In this document: positions 23,852-32,816 of the stretch, piece by piece
Numbering within the stretch: the first letter of the stretch is position 1
Layout of the letters: every line of letters starts with the position of its first letter
Origin: Streptomyces flavidovirens DSM 40150
Lineage (GTDB): Bacteria; Actinomycetota; Actinomycetes; Streptomycetales; Streptomycetaceae
Length of the DNA: 64,000 nucleotides
Assembly (NCBI RefSeq): GCF_000429085.1
Contig: NZ_AUBE01000008.1
Span: forward strand, 124,001 to 188,000
Direction of reading: 5' to 3'
The notes under the pieces: model-generated
Database searches by the model: none
What the model was told of the DNA's origin: nothing
What the model saw: the letters and a program-made list of their open reading frames with translations, nothing else
Position numbers and translations under genes: made by a program

Positions 23852-26800
23852 TTGGCTCTCTCCTCGCCGGGGTTGGCTTCCTGGTCCCGGGTGCCGGGCT
23901 CCGGGGGTGCGGTCGCGGGGGCGTCGGGGCCGGTGCCGCGCCGGGGCGTCTCCTCGGGCGTCGAACGTTCGGACACCGCGTTGTTCCGTTGGCGGTGGTC
24001 GCGTTCCACGCCCTGCGGGGAGCGCCCCGGCACGTCCCCGACGGGCACCTCGGATTGCGGCGGCGGGGGCTGGGCGCGGCCACGTGTGGTCACCAGCGCC
24101 GCCGTCAGGGCCGTCAGGGCCAGGAACTGGGCTGCGGGCCCGAACGCGCCCTCCGAGGCCGTCGGCGGGGCACCTGGCTGGAGGGCCGCTGTTATGCCCG
24201 CCGCTGTCATGGCCAGCAGGGCTACCGGGGGCAGGAGGGTGTGCCGGAAGTGGGCCAGCAGGGCCAGGGCCGGGACCAGGAGGGCCAGCGGGCCCGCCGT
24301 GACCGCCAGGGCCAGGGTCAGGGCTGCCAGGCCCAGGACCGGTCCTGGAGGGGGAGGGGTGCGGGTCGGTGTGGTTGTGGTCGCCTTTCGGCGGTAGAGG
24401 GTCAGTGCCGCCAGGGCCAGCAGGGCGACTCCTCCGGCTATCAGGCCCGCTTCGTACAGGCGCGCCGGTTTGTACTCCATGCGCACCTCGCCGCCCGCGC
24501 CCTCCGGGATCAGCCAGCCCTGCTGCCAGCCGTCCAGGCGGAGGGACGGCAGCTTTCGGCCGTTGAGGGTTGCCTGCCAGCCTTCGTTCGCGTTCTCGTA
24601 GGTCTGGAGGTACGAGGCTTCGCCCTCGCCCACGGTGATGCTGCGGCGGTCGCCTGCGGCATCCCGGACGGTCAGTTCGCGGGACTCCTTCGCGGGGGGC
24701 GCGGCCTTGTTCCTGGTCAGGGTGATGTCGGTCAGGGCCAACGGGCCCGCGTCGCCGGCCTCTATGCGATGGGTACCGGGGGAGAGGGTTGCTTTGCCGT
24801 TGCGCTGGGGGCCCGCGCAGAGTGAGACCTGGATGGGGCGGCGTTCCGTGAGATCGCTCAGCTTTCCGCCGGCGGTGGTGGCGTGGAGGGTGCCGTCCAT
24901 GGCGAGGACCGGGCCCTGGCCGCACGGGAGCTGGAAGGTGCGGGTCGGTGCCGGTTGGGGGATCCGGAATTCGTCCAGTGCGGGTACGTACACCTCGCTC
25001 AGGCCCACGGGGAGCTGCATCTCGGCGTCCGCCACCGGGTTGTGGACCGTAAGGGGAGACGAACGGGTGATCTTGATGTCCAGGCGGTCGGTCCTGATCG
25101 GTTCGAAGCGGGCCAGGCCGTTCTCGTCGACCGAGGCCGTCGTCGCTCCGTCGGGGGAGCTGATCTCCACCTGTTCCGGACGGGTGGACAGGCCGCCGGC
25201 TGCCGCGAAGACGATCTCGGATATGGGCTTCTTTCCCGGCCAGCGCAGGTGCAGCGTCGGGTTGGCACCGGCTATCCACGCCGTCGTGAGGTCACCGTCG
25301 ACCAGGTTGCGGGGGGTGAGAGACGCACCCAGGCGGGAGGTCGAGTCCGCTGTGGCCGTCAGGCGGCGGCGCTGGTCGGGGGCGAGGGTGTAGAGCAGCT
25401 TGTCCAGTTCGTCGCCCGGTACCGGCAGGGCTGTCGCCCGGAGTGAGTACGTGCCCTTTGTGGCCGTCGAGAACTGGCGGTGCAGGCCGACCTCAGCCGA
25501 TACCGGCGAGAGACCGCCCGGGTCGCTGCCCCGGTGCAGGGAGATCACGTCGGGGTCCGCGTCGCGGGGGAGGGACAGGAGCCGGGTCACCTGGACGCCG
25601 GGGATGTCGATGCTGGTGAAGCCCGCGCCCATCAGGCCCGGACGGCCCTGCTGGGCGCTGGTGATGGTGAGTTTGAGGTAAGTGGTCTTGCCCGGCGGTG
25701 TGTTGATCTGCTGGGGTGAGCCGTTGGGGTGCAGAGGGCTCGTCCTGCTGCCATTGTCCGTCTCCACGCGTACGGCCGTGGGCGCCGCCCTCACTCCGTC
25801 GGACGGCAGGGGGGTCACCCGGATCCGGTCGGGGAGTGTGGTGGGGGAGGTGAAGGCTATGCGCAGCCATTGGCCTTTCGGCTTTGCCGCGCTGCCTTCC
25901 GCCCACGCCGTGTCGGGGTTCCCGTCGAAGGCGTTCACCGGGTCGTACTGCGGCAGATGGAACAGCCAGTTGCCGCTGCTCGACGCCGTCACCGACTCCG
26001 CGCCCCGCAGCACCGCTGTGGTCTGGCGCTTGATGTCGTCGGTGGGGAGGATCTGGCGGGGAGCGCGGCCCGGATCCTGGAGGCTTCCGGTGTGGTTCTT
26101 CTCGGTGGCCGTGTAGGTGTACGACGTATTGGAGTTGACCAGCCCGAAGCGGGTGTCGGCGCGGCGCAGGCCGTCACTGGTCGCCCGTATCGCCGGGTCT
26201 GCCAGGCCCGGATGGCTGTCGCCGGTGAGTACGGCGGGACGCCTGCGCATCGTGGGGTCGGCGGAGAGCCGGAGGAGGGCCTCCGGGCCGCCGCTGACCA
26301 GCGCGGTGTCCACGACCGGGGTGATGTCTGCTCTGGTGGGGCGGGTGGTGGTGGGCGGCGGCTCGTAGATTTCTATCGCTTTTTGCCTGGGGTAGAGGCC
26401 CTCGACCTGTACGGGGGTGTCGTCCGGGATGCGGCCGCCGGTGAGCACCGGGCCGAAGCCGGTGACACGGCGGTAGCCGGACTCCTCCAGCGTGCGCTTC
26501 ACGGTCTGCGGGGGTACGTAGCCAAGCTGGTCCGGATCGAGGTCGTTGCGTACGACGACGTAGTGCAGGCCCGCACGGCTCAAGTAGTCGCTCAGGCCAG
26601 GGACTTGGGACCCTGTGGTGAGGGCTTGCTCCACCGCGTCCATCGCCCGGCGGTTGCCGGGCGTACCGAACGGCACATAGTCGCGCTGCGCCCAGCGCGA
26701 CTCGGCGAGCACGTCGAGCGGCTGGTCGATGGGGGAGCCCCAGGTGTAGATCCCGTGCGCCGTGGCCGGCACCACCAGGGCGCGGCTGTCGGGCGAGTAC

Positions 26801-28134
26801 TTCTTCAGCCAGCCGGCCGTCGCTTCCCAGTGGGCGGGGAGCTTGTCGAAGGAACCTGGTTGCAGAACGTTTCCGTTGAGGTAGGGGAGGGCGAGGGTGG
26901 GGAGGAGCAGGAGGGTGGTGATGAGGGGGGCCAGGCGGGGGGACGGGCGGGCGGCCGCTGCCGTCAGGTGCGTCAGGCTCAGGGCCAGGGCAAGGGCCAG
27001 GCCCGGCTGGAACTTGTAGATGTTGCGGAAGGGGACCAGCGGGCCGTTCAGCCAGTCCTGGACGGTGGAATGGAAGGGGCCGCCGAAGGGGCCGCCGTAT
27101 CCGGCGAGGGTGATCGTGGCGATGGAGAGTGTGGTGAGGAGCAGCCAGCGCCGTTCGGGGATGTCCCGGCGGGCCAGGCCCGCGAGGCCGAGAGCGGCGG
27201 CGAAGGCCGAGCCGAGGATGGCGGGGGCCGCCGTGGCGACCGTCCAGCCCGCGGGCAGCCACGCCTCGCCGAAGTTCAGGTACGCCGTCCAGTTGCCCGC
27301 GCCGCGCAGCAGCTCCGTGGCGGACATGGTCGCTGTGGTCGTCTCGGACTGTTCTACGTACGGGAGGAAATTCTCGCCGTAGATGCCGAGGAGGAGAAGG
27401 GGGACCACCCACCAGGCGGTGGCCAGCAGCACCCCTGGCACCCACCACGCGATCAGTGCGCGCCGGCGGGGTGTGGGGGGCCGGCTGAGGAGGTAGAGCG
27501 CCACGGGGAGGAGGGCCGCCAGCGTCGAGGCCGCGTTCACGCCGCCCATGCACGGGATCAGGAGCGCGGAGCGCAGTGCGGCGACGCGGGGGGCGGTGTG
27601 CGGGTTCGTGAGCGGCAGCAGGACCCAGGGGAGGAGCGCTCCCGGCAGGGCGGCCGCCGACGTCGACCCGATGACGATCGTGTACGTCGGCCACAGGGCG
27701 TACGCCGCCGCTCCCAGGAGGCGGGTCGCGGGCGAGCCGACGCGCAGGCGCTCGGCCAGGCGCAGCGCGCCCCAGAAGGCGGTGGTGACGACGATCGAGA
27801 GCCACAGGCGTTCCGCCAGCCAGACCGGCAGGTGCACCAGGTCGGCCAGTGCGTAGAACGGCAGCATCGGGAAGGCGTACCCGACGTACTGGTCGAAGAT
27901 CCCGCCGAAGCCCGCCCTGCTGTGCCACAGCTCGCCCAGGTCGGAGAGGAACCTGAACGGGTCCAGTGCCACGCCGAGTTTCGTCTCGAACGTCATCCTG
28001 CCCGGCGAGGCCGCCAGGAACGCGACGAGGGTCGCCGCCCAGAAGCCCAGCAGCCAGCGGCGTGAGCGCGGTCCCTGGGGCGGGTGAGGGGCGGGAGGTG
28101 GTGTCCTGGGAGGTGACTGGAGGGTCGTCGTCAT
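23848..28134 (-). CDS. AftD-like arabinofuranosyltransferase-family membrane protein
   Basis: A 1,428-residue protein with an N-terminal GT-C membrane domain of about 11 helices (about 25-430) and a very large extracytoplasmic part. Two discoidin/F5-8-type modules (for example WAEGSAAKPKGQWLRIAFTSPTTLPDRIRV) and a final helix pair follow. Motifs DPFRFLSDLGELWHSRAGFGGIFDQYVGYAFPM and LVPFRNIYKFQPGLALAL fit the alpha-(1->3)-arabinofuranosyltransferase AftD/DUF3367 family. Streptomyces has no mycobacterial arabinogalactan, so the acceptor is unknown. ATG 28134 overlaps the upstream methyltransferase stop (ATGA). Confidence 0.85.
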   Translation of the reverse strand: MTTTLQSPPRTPPPAPHPPQGPRSRRWLLGFWAATLVAFLAASPGRMTFETKLGVALDPFRFLSDLGELWHSRAGFGGIFDQYVGYAFPMLPFYALADLVHLPVWLAERLWLSIVVTTAFWGALRLAERLRVGSPATRLLGAAAYALWPTYTIVIGSTSAAALPGALLPWVLLPLTNPHTAPRVAALRSALLIPCMGGVNAASTLAALLPVALYLLSRPPTPRRRALIAWWVPGVLLATAWWVVPLLLLGIYGENFLPYVEQSETTTATMSATELLRGAGNWTAYLNFGEAWLPAGWTVATAAPAILGSAFAAALGLAGLARRDIPERRWLLLTTLSIATITLAGYGGPFGGPFHSTVQDWLNGPLVPFRNIYKFQPGLALALALSLTHLTAAAARPSPRLAPLITTLLLLPTLALPYLNGNVLQPGSFDKLPAHWEATAGWLKKYSPDSRALVVPATAHGIYTWGSPIDQPLDVLAESRWAQRDYVPFGTPGNRRAMDAVEQALTTGSQVPGLSDYLSRAGLHYVVVRNDLDPDQLGYVPPQTVKRTLEESGYRRVTGFGPVLTGGRIPDDTPVQVEGLYPRQKAIEIYEPPPTTTRPTRADITPVVDTALVSGGPEALLRLSADPTMRRRPAVLTGDSHPGLADPAIRATSDGLRRADTRFGLVNSNTSYTYTATEKNHTGSLQDPGRAPRQILPTDDIKRQTTAVLRGAESVTASSSGNWLFHLPQYDPVNAFDGNPDTAWAEGSAAKPKGQWLRIAFTSPTTLPDRIRVTPLPSDGVRAAPTAVRVETDNGSRTSPLHPNGSPQQINTPPGKTTYLKLTITSAQQGRPGLMGAGFTSIDIPGVQVTRLLSLPRDADPDVISLHRGSDPGGLSPVSAEVGLHRQFSTATKGTYSLRATALPVPGDELDKLLYTLAPDQRRRLTATADSTSRLGASLTPRNLVDGDLTTAWIAGANPTLHLRWPGKKPISEIVFAAAGGLSTRPEQVEISSPDGATTASVDENGLARFEPIRTDRLDIKITRSSPLTVHNPVADAEMQLPVGLSEVYVPALDEFRIPQPAPTRTFQLPCGQGPVLAMDGTLHATTAGGKLSDLTERRPIQVSLCAGPQRNGKATLSPGTHRIEAGDAGPLALTDITLTRNKAAPPAKESRELTVRDAAGDRRSITVGEGEASYLQTYENANEGWQATLNGRKLPSLRLDGWQQGWLIPEGAGGEVRMEYKPARLYEAGLIAGGVALLALAALTLYRRKATTTTPTRTPPPPGPVLGLAALTLALAVTAGPLALLVPALALLAHFRHTLLPPVALLAMTAAGITAALQPGAPPTASEGAFGPAAQFLALTALTAALVTTRGRAQPPPPQSEVPVGDVPGRSPQGVERDHRQRNNAVSERSTPEETPRRGTGPDAPATAPPEPGTRDQEANPGEERAK

Positions 28135-28850
28135 GGACACCGCCGGAGGATGAGTAGGAGATTCCAGGTGGCGAACTCGCGCAGCAAGGGGATCTTCGGT
28201 ACGACGCCGGGCAGGAACGGCCAGTAGCGGGCGCGGGCTGTGACCAGCTCGACGTCGGTGCGGGACCGTACATGGCGCAGGGTGGTACCGATGTGGATGC
28301 GGAAGAGGTTCTCGCCCAGGGTGTGCTTGGCACTGCGGCCGGTACGGCGTTCGTAGCGGCGGCGGGCCCGTTCCGCCCCCAGGTAGTGCCACGGCGCCCA
28401 CTCGTGGCCGCCCCACGGGGAGTACCAGTTGGTGAACGCGACGTAGATGAGGCCGCCCGGTGCTGTGACGCGTACCAGCTCGCTGATGAAGGTCCGCGGG
28501 TCCTCGACGTGCTCCAGGACGTTGGAGGAGAAGCAGATGTCCGCCGCGCCGTCCGCCAGGGGGAGCAGATAGCCGTCGGCGACCACCGTTCCTTCGGGGG
28601 CGCGGTCCCGCAGTTCCCGTACGTCCGGTTCGAAGAGGAAGCTGTGCGCGCCGCGCCTGCGGAACTCCTCGGTGAAGTGGCCGCTGCCGCCGCCGATGTC
28701 GACGACGGTCCGGCCGGCCAGGGGCCCGTACCGCTCCAGTTGGTCGGCCGCGTCACGGGCCAGCAGCGAGTAGCACGCGTCGGGGTCGGACTGCTCGTTC
28801 AGGAAGGCCCGGAAGAGGGTGACGGACCTGTGGAGGGAGGGGTCCTTCAC
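28131..28850 (-). CDS. SAM-dependent methyltransferase (class I)
   Basis: A 239-residue enzyme with VVDIGGGSGHFTEEF (about 49-63), LFEPDVRELRDRAP and SSNVLEHVEDPRTFISELVRVTAPGGLIYVAFTN. The segment NWYSPWGGHEWAPWHYLG is shared with methyltransferases paired with GT4 enzymes in actinobacterial glycan clusters. It lies 6 bases after GT4 and overlaps AftD-like by ATGA. It shows little similarity to the other methyltransferase in the cluster beyond the SAM fold. Confidence 0.85.
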   Translation of the reverse strand: MKDPSLHRSVTLFRAFLNEQSDPDACYSLLARDAADQLERYGPLAGRTVVDIGGGSGHFTEEFRRRGAHSFLFEPDVRELRDRAPEGTVVADGYLLPLADGAADICFSSNVLEHVEDPRTFISELVRVTAPGGLIYVAFTNWYSPWGGHEWAPWHYLGAERARRRYERRTGRSAKHTLGENLFRIHIGTTLRHVRSRTDVELVTARARYWPFLPGVVPKIPLLREFATWNLLLILRRCP

Positions 28851-28856
28851 CGGTGG

Positions 28857-30008
28857 TCACCTCCGCCGGTGGGTGCGGGCCGCCTCCGCCGCCACCGCCC
28901 GGAACTGGTGCACCGTACTGCTCCACCGGTAGTGCGCGGCCCGCGCGGCGGCCGCGCGGCCCATCGTCTCGCGGCGCTCGGCGCTCAGGGCGAGCGTGCA
29001 CCAGGCGGCGGCGAACGAACTCTCGCCGCGCGCCAGTACGCCCGTCACACCGTCGGCTATGGAATCCCGCAGTCCCGGTACGTCGAAGCCGATTGCGGGG
29101 GTGCCGCGGGTCGCCGCCTCGGTGACCACCAGGCCCCAGCCCTCGACGGCCGAGGGGTGGAGCAGGAGGTGCGCCGCGCAGAGGAGTTCGTGCTTCTCGG
29201 CTTCCGATACGTACCCCTTGAAGATCACGTCGGGGCCGGCCAGGGCCTCCAGGCCGCGGCGTTCCGGGCCGTCGCCGATGATCACCAGCTTGCCGCCGGT
29301 GACCGGTCTGACCCGTTCCCACAGGCGCAGGAGGAGGTCGATGCGCTTGTACTCGACCAGGCGGCCCATCGCCAGGAAGAGCGGCTCGGGCGAGCGCGGG
29401 GTGCGCTCCGCCGGCTGTTCCACTCCGTTGTGCACGACCCGGATCCGGCCGGGGTCCACTCCTAATGCGTGAAGTGCGCCGGCCGTCGAAGTCGATACGG
29501 CCACCAGCAGGTTCTCGCGCTGCGCCGCCGACAGCGCCCAGTGCTCCAGGCGGCGCCCGAGACCGGCGGCCGGGGCCGGGTAGCGCATGCCCCACAGTTC
29601 CGTGTGCACGTGGTTGACCAGGCACAGGGTGGGGCCTCGGTGCCAGAGCGGGGTGAGGTACGGCAGGCCGTTGCAGACCTCGACCAGCAGGTCGCAGTCT
29701 CCCACCTGCCGGGCGAAGGCGTGGCGTGCCTTGATGAAGTGGCCGAGGTCCCCGCCGGCGGAGACGACCCGGTAGTCGCGGTACGCCGCCGGGCCTCCGC
29801 ACAGCAGTGTCACCTGGTGACCGAGAGCGGTCAGGCCGTCCGCGAGGCGGTCGACGAGGAGCTCGGAGCCGCCGGCGGCGGGATTGCCGAGGTCGCGGCG
29901 GGAGAGGAAGACGATCCGGCGGGGGTGCCGGGAGGTGGGATGGGGGAGTGTGTGGTGAGTCTCTTGGGGTTTCGCATCATGCAGGGTGGGGGGCACGTGC
30001 TGGGGCAT
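28857..30008 (-). CDS. GT4-family glycosyltransferase
   Basis: A 383-residue GT-B enzyme for transferring a sugar from an activated donor to a lipid or glycan acceptor, on the cytoplasmic face. The start RRIVFLSRRDLGNPAAGGSELLVDRLA is the N-terminal donor-side motif, and FLAMGRLVEYKRIDLLLRLW, VIIGDGPERR and HPSAVEGWGLVVTEAATRGTPAIG carry the E-x7-E donor site. GGAG precedes the ATG at 30008. It is the first gene of an uninterrupted eight-gene minus-strand run down to Trm112, so it probably defines the operon. Confidence 0.9.
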   Translation of the reverse strand: MPQHVPPTLHDAKPQETHHTLPHPTSRHPRRIVFLSRRDLGNPAAGGSELLVDRLADGLTALGHQVTLLCGGPAAYRDYRVVSAGGDLGHFIKARHAFARQVGDCDLLVEVCNGLPYLTPLWHRGPTLCLVNHVHTELWGMRYPAPAAGLGRRLEHWALSAAQRENLLVAVSTSTAGALHALGVDPGRIRVVHNGVEQPAERTPRSPEPLFLAMGRLVEYKRIDLLLRLWERVRPVTGGKLVIIGDGPERRGLEALAGPDVIFKGYVSEAEKHELLCAAHLLLHPSAVEGWGLVVTEAATRGTPAIGFDVPGLRDSIADGVTGVLARGESSFAAAWCTLALSAERRETMGRAAAARAAHYRWSSTVHQFRAVAAEAARTHRRR

Positions 30009-30141
30009 GCGAGCTCCAACTCGTTTCAGGGGGTGCGGAACCGGTGGGGGCTGTGCTCGGGGTGGGGAGGTCAGTTTTCGGCACGCTGTTCGATGCGGCT
30101 ACTCACCTCGGTGACAATTTCGGGCCCAGTCCGAGCTGATG

Positions 30142-30162
30142 TGTCATCACAAGGTGATGACA
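30142..30162. promoter_or_regulatory. Perfect 9-3-9 inverted repeat between DUF3068 and GT4
   Basis: TGTCATCAC-AAG-GTGATGACA is perfect in both arms. It covers the stop codon of the DUF3068 gene and lies 134 bases before the GT4 start. It looks like a regulator-binding site, possibly for the envelope operon. A short terminator is the alternative, but the stem is AT-rich for that. Confidence 0.6.
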
Positions 30163-31112
30163 GGCGCGGGCCTTCGTGGTTCCCGCCCGCGTACGACGAA
30201 CACCACTCCGGCCGCCGCCAGCAGCGCCCCCGCCCCGCCGCCGCCCATCGGCAGCGTCTCGCCCACCAGCCTCAGCCGCTTGCTGTCGGACGAGGCCAGC
30301 GCGACCTGGGCGCGCTGCGTCGACGGGGTGAACTCCAGCCGGCGGCTGTCCAGCAGGACCACCTTGTCCCGTTTCCCGCCGGGGGCGCGCAGCGTCTTGC
30401 GCGGGCCGATCGCGGCGTTCACGATGCGGCCCGTGCGCCGGTCGACGACCAGCTCGATGCCGTGGTTCGCGTACCACTCCTCGGCGAGCACCTGGCTGCG
30501 CTCCGGCAGGCCGACGAGCCGCCCCGGAACCAGCCGGGTGCCGGTCCTGGCGGGTTCCACGGCGCCGGTGAAGCGGTAGCCCTCGTACCCCTGGATCTTG
30601 CGCGTACCGGCGAAGCGGAGGCGGACGGTCGAGCCGAGCGTGTTGTCCCACCAGCGATAGGAGCGCTTCTGTACGTCGAAGGGGAACTTGAGGTACGCCT
30701 CCCCGTCGAAGGCCGGTTTCTCGCCGCAGCAGTGCACGGGCTCGTTGGTGCGGCGGTCGGTCACCCAGCGCTCCAGCGTCCACTGGAGCGAGTCGTGGGT
30801 GTCGGCGGCGGGGAGCGTGGCGTCGGTGTCCACGGACGTCGAGACGTCCCAGACGGCCCTGCCGCTCTTCTCGCTGTCCGCCACATCGCCCCGCACCTGG
30901 CGGGTGATCGTGAGGTTTCTGCCGGGGACGGTTCTGATCTCGGTCGTGTCGAAGTAGCTGCCCTTGCCGGTGAAGACCGTGGTGACATCCACGTCGACCG
31001 GTGTGCGTTTCGCGCGTGGCTCGACGTACCAGGCCAGCATCGGGGCGAGTACCAGCAGGAAAACGCCGGCGCCGAGGAGGGCCAGCGACAGGGGGGAAGC
31101 GGTGCGACGCAT
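30147..31112 (-). CDS. DUF3068 (PorA-family-like) membrane-anchored protein
   Basis: A 321-residue protein with a signal/anchor helix at 8-28, a beta-rich extracytoplasmic domain and a second helix near residue 300 (GALLAAAGVVFVVRG). YRWWDNTLGSTVRLRFAG, YEGYRFTGAVEPA and NAAIGPRKTLRAPGG are the DUF3068 signatures seen in actinobacteria beside AftD-like genes. GGAG precedes ATG 31112. It may be a separate transcript of the same envelope cluster because 138 bases and an inverted repeat part it from GT4. Confidence 0.82.
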   Translation of the reverse strand: MRRTASPLSLALLGAGVFLLVLAPMLAWYVEPRAKRTPVDVDVTTVFTGKGSYFDTTEIRTVPGRNLTITRQVRGDVADSEKSGRAVWDVSTSVDTDATLPAADTHDSLQWTLERWVTDRRTNEPVHCCGEKPAFDGEAYLKFPFDVQKRSYRWWDNTLGSTVRLRFAGTRKIQGYEGYRFTGAVEPARTGTRLVPGRLVGLPERSQVLAEEWYANHGIELVVDRRTGRIVNAAIGPRKTLRAPGGKRDKVVLLDSRRLEFTPSTQRAQVALASSDSKRLRLVGETLPMGGGGAGALLAAAGVVFVVRGREPRRPAPVITL

Positions 31113-31186
31113 ACGGGCGACTCCAGTGAGGGCCGGCGGGGGGTGCTCGGCGGATACGTGCACATGCGTATGGGCCGGGAACCGTA

Positions 31187-31223
31187 GGCGTCCTCTTGAC
31201 GGACTGTCAATGGAGTGTTGACA
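31187..31223 (-). promoter_or_regulatory. DUF3068 promoter with operator-like repeat
   Basis: On the minus strand TTGACA (31210-31205) is followed by an 18-base spacer and TACGGT (31186-31181 region). The inverted repeat TGTCAATG-N3-TGTTGACA (31205-31223; 6 of 8 pairs match) overlaps the -35. It resembles the regulon operator but imperfectly. Confidence 0.4.
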
Positions 31224-31293
31224 CTGGGCCATTGCCGGACAGGGCCGGTGGGGGTACCGGTGGGGTCACAGCGTCAGAGAGGCTGACCCGACC

Positions 31294-31446
31294 ATGTCCA
31301 GACTCCTTGCAGCAGCGCTGACCACCGTTGTGGCCGCCGCCCTCGCCGTGGGGGCCGCCTTCGCCGTCGTGGCACTGCTCAACGCCACCCCGGAGCAGCC
31401 GAACGTACCGCTGATCAGCTACGAGTCGGCGACACCCCGGAAGTGA
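31294..31446 (+). CDS. Small membrane peptide, DUF2613-like
   Basis: A 50-residue peptide, below usual length cut-offs. One hydrophobic helix covers residues 4-30 (LLAAALTTVVAAALAVGAAFAVVALL), followed by a short extracytoplasmic tail NATPEQPNVPLISYE. Codon third positions are GC-rich. The layout (one helix, short tail, about 50-60 residues) resembles the actinobacterial DUF2613 family. It lies just before the PucR regulator in the same direction. Function unknown. Confidence 0.55.
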   Translation: MSRLLAAALTTVVAAALAVGAAFAVVALLNATPEQPNVPLISYESATPRK

Positions 31447-31507
31447 CCCCAGCGACCCCGGTGGGAGTACCCCAGTGGAAACGACCGCAGTGGACGGGGA
31501 GCGACGT

Positions 31508-32731
31508 ATGGCCGACTGCTCGGCATGGGAGGACGTGCCCCGCCTGCAGGTACGGCAGTTCACCGACCGGGCCATGCGCGAGGTGCCCTCGCTCGCCCGG
31601 GAGATCCTCGACCGCATCTGCCGCGAACACCCCAAGCTGCCGCTGCTCGTCGACGAATCGGGCGAGCTGATCGCCCTCGTCGGCATCCGGCGCGCCTTGG
31701 AGGACTTCGTGCAGCACCTGGTGCTGGCGGAGGAGCGTCCGCACGTTCATCTCCAGGTCTTCCAGGAGTTCGGACGCGGCGAGGGGCTGCACGGCCGCTC
31801 TCTCGACGCCCTCCAGGCCATGTACCGGCTCGGCGTCCGGCTGGCCTGGCGGCGCTTCGCCGAGATCGGGCAGCAGGTGTCCATCCCGCCGCCCGCCATG
31901 TACGAGCTCGCCGAGTCCGGGTTCACCTTCCTGGACGGGCTGGTGGACCAGACCGTGCGGGGATACGCCGAGGCCGCCGCCCGGCAGGCCGGTGAACGGC
32001 TGCGGCTGCAACGGAAGCTGACGCAGGAACTGGTCGCGGAGTACGCCGAGCCCGCCGGCCCCGCGCGCACCCGTTCGCTCGCCGAGCACGCCGCCCGGAT
32101 CGGCTGGGCGCTGCCGGAGCGGGTCGCCGTCGGGGTGCTGCTGCGCCCGGCCCGCGAGTTCGTCGCACCGGCCGTGGGGCAGGGCGTACTCCTCGACCTG
32201 GAGAGCGAGCAGCCGCTGATGATCGTCCCCGACCCGGCGCTGGCGGGGCGGCCCGAGCTGCTGCGCCGGTCGATGAAGGGATGGTCGGGGGCGATCGGGC
32301 CGGCCGTCGCGCTGACGGAGGCCGCGAAGTCGCTGCGCTGGGCGGCGGCCGCCGTACGTCTCATGGAGCGCGGGCTGCTGCCTTCCGGCCGGCTGCTGCA
32401 CTGCACCGAGTACACCGAGGCGCTGGTACTGCTGCCGCCCGAGGAGCTCATCGGGGACCTGACGCGCCGCTGCCTCGCGCCGCTCGCCGACTGCGGCCCC
32501 ACGCAGGGGCGGCGGCTCGCCGAGACGCTGCTGGCCTGGCTGGAGACGCGCGGCGGGGCGCCGGAGGTGGCGGCCAGGCTCGGTGTACATCCGCAGACCG
32601 TGCGCTACCGGATGCGGCAGATACGGGAGCTGTGGGGCGACGAGGTCGACGACCCGGACCGCCGCTTCGAGCTCGAACTGGTGCTGCGGGCACAGCGGTT
32701 GCGGGGGGAGCTGAGCGAGCCGGTCCGGTGA
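31508..32731 (+). CDS. PucR-family transcriptional regulator
   Basis: A 407-residue regulator. The C-terminal helix-turn-helix ETLLAWLETRGGAPEVAARLGVHPQTVRYRMRQIRELWGDEVDD is the PucR/CdaR signature. The middle is a GGDEF-like PucR domain and the N-terminus is helical and lacks the purine-sensing motif of Bacillus PucR. I chose ATG 31508 because GGGGAG lies 6 bases upstream. PucR proteins often control purine or allantoin use, and malate synthase is the convergent neighbour. It could respond to a metabolite in this pathway. Confidence 0.85.
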   Translation: MADCSAWEDVPRLQVRQFTDRAMREVPSLAREILDRICREHPKLPLLVDESGELIALVGIRRALEDFVQHLVLAEERPHVHLQVFQEFGRGEGLHGRSLDALQAMYRLGVRLAWRRFAEIGQQVSIPPPAMYELAESGFTFLDGLVDQTVRGYAEAAARQAGERLRLQRKLTQELVAEYAEPAGPARTRSLAEHAARIGWALPERVAVGVLLRPAREFVAPAVGQGVLLDLESEQPLMIVPDPALAGRPELLRRSMKGWSGAIGPAVALTEAAKSLRWAAAAVRLMERGLLPSGRLLHCTEYTEALVLLPPEELIGDLTRRCLAPLADCGPTQGRRLAETLLAWLETRGGAPEVAARLGVHPQTVRYRMRQIRELWGDEVDDPDRRFELELVLRAQRLRGELSEPVR

Positions 32732-32747
32732 CTCGGGACGCGAAAGA

Positions 32748-32786
32748 GCTCCGCCCCCGGTGCTGTGCGTTCACCGGGGGCGGAGC
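32748..32786. terminator. Bidirectional terminator
   Basis: A perfect 15-bp stem (32748-32762 with 32772-32786, loop 9) separates the convergent PucR and aceB genes. Confidence 0.9.
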
Positions 32787-32816
32787 CGTCTGGGTGCTGC
32801 TCGGCCGCTGTGCGGG

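Noticed and set aside
22538..25279. 913-residue extension of the condensation-like protein
   Set aside because: The part upstream of 23851 is a shadow of the AftD-like gene; the GTGA overlap fixes the true start.
26174..28756. 860-residue minus-strand ORF
   Set aside because: Out-of-frame shadow of the AftD-like gene and a methyltransferase.
29469..31187. 572-residue plus-strand ORF
   Set aside because: Antisense to GT4 and DUF3068, without recognisable domains.
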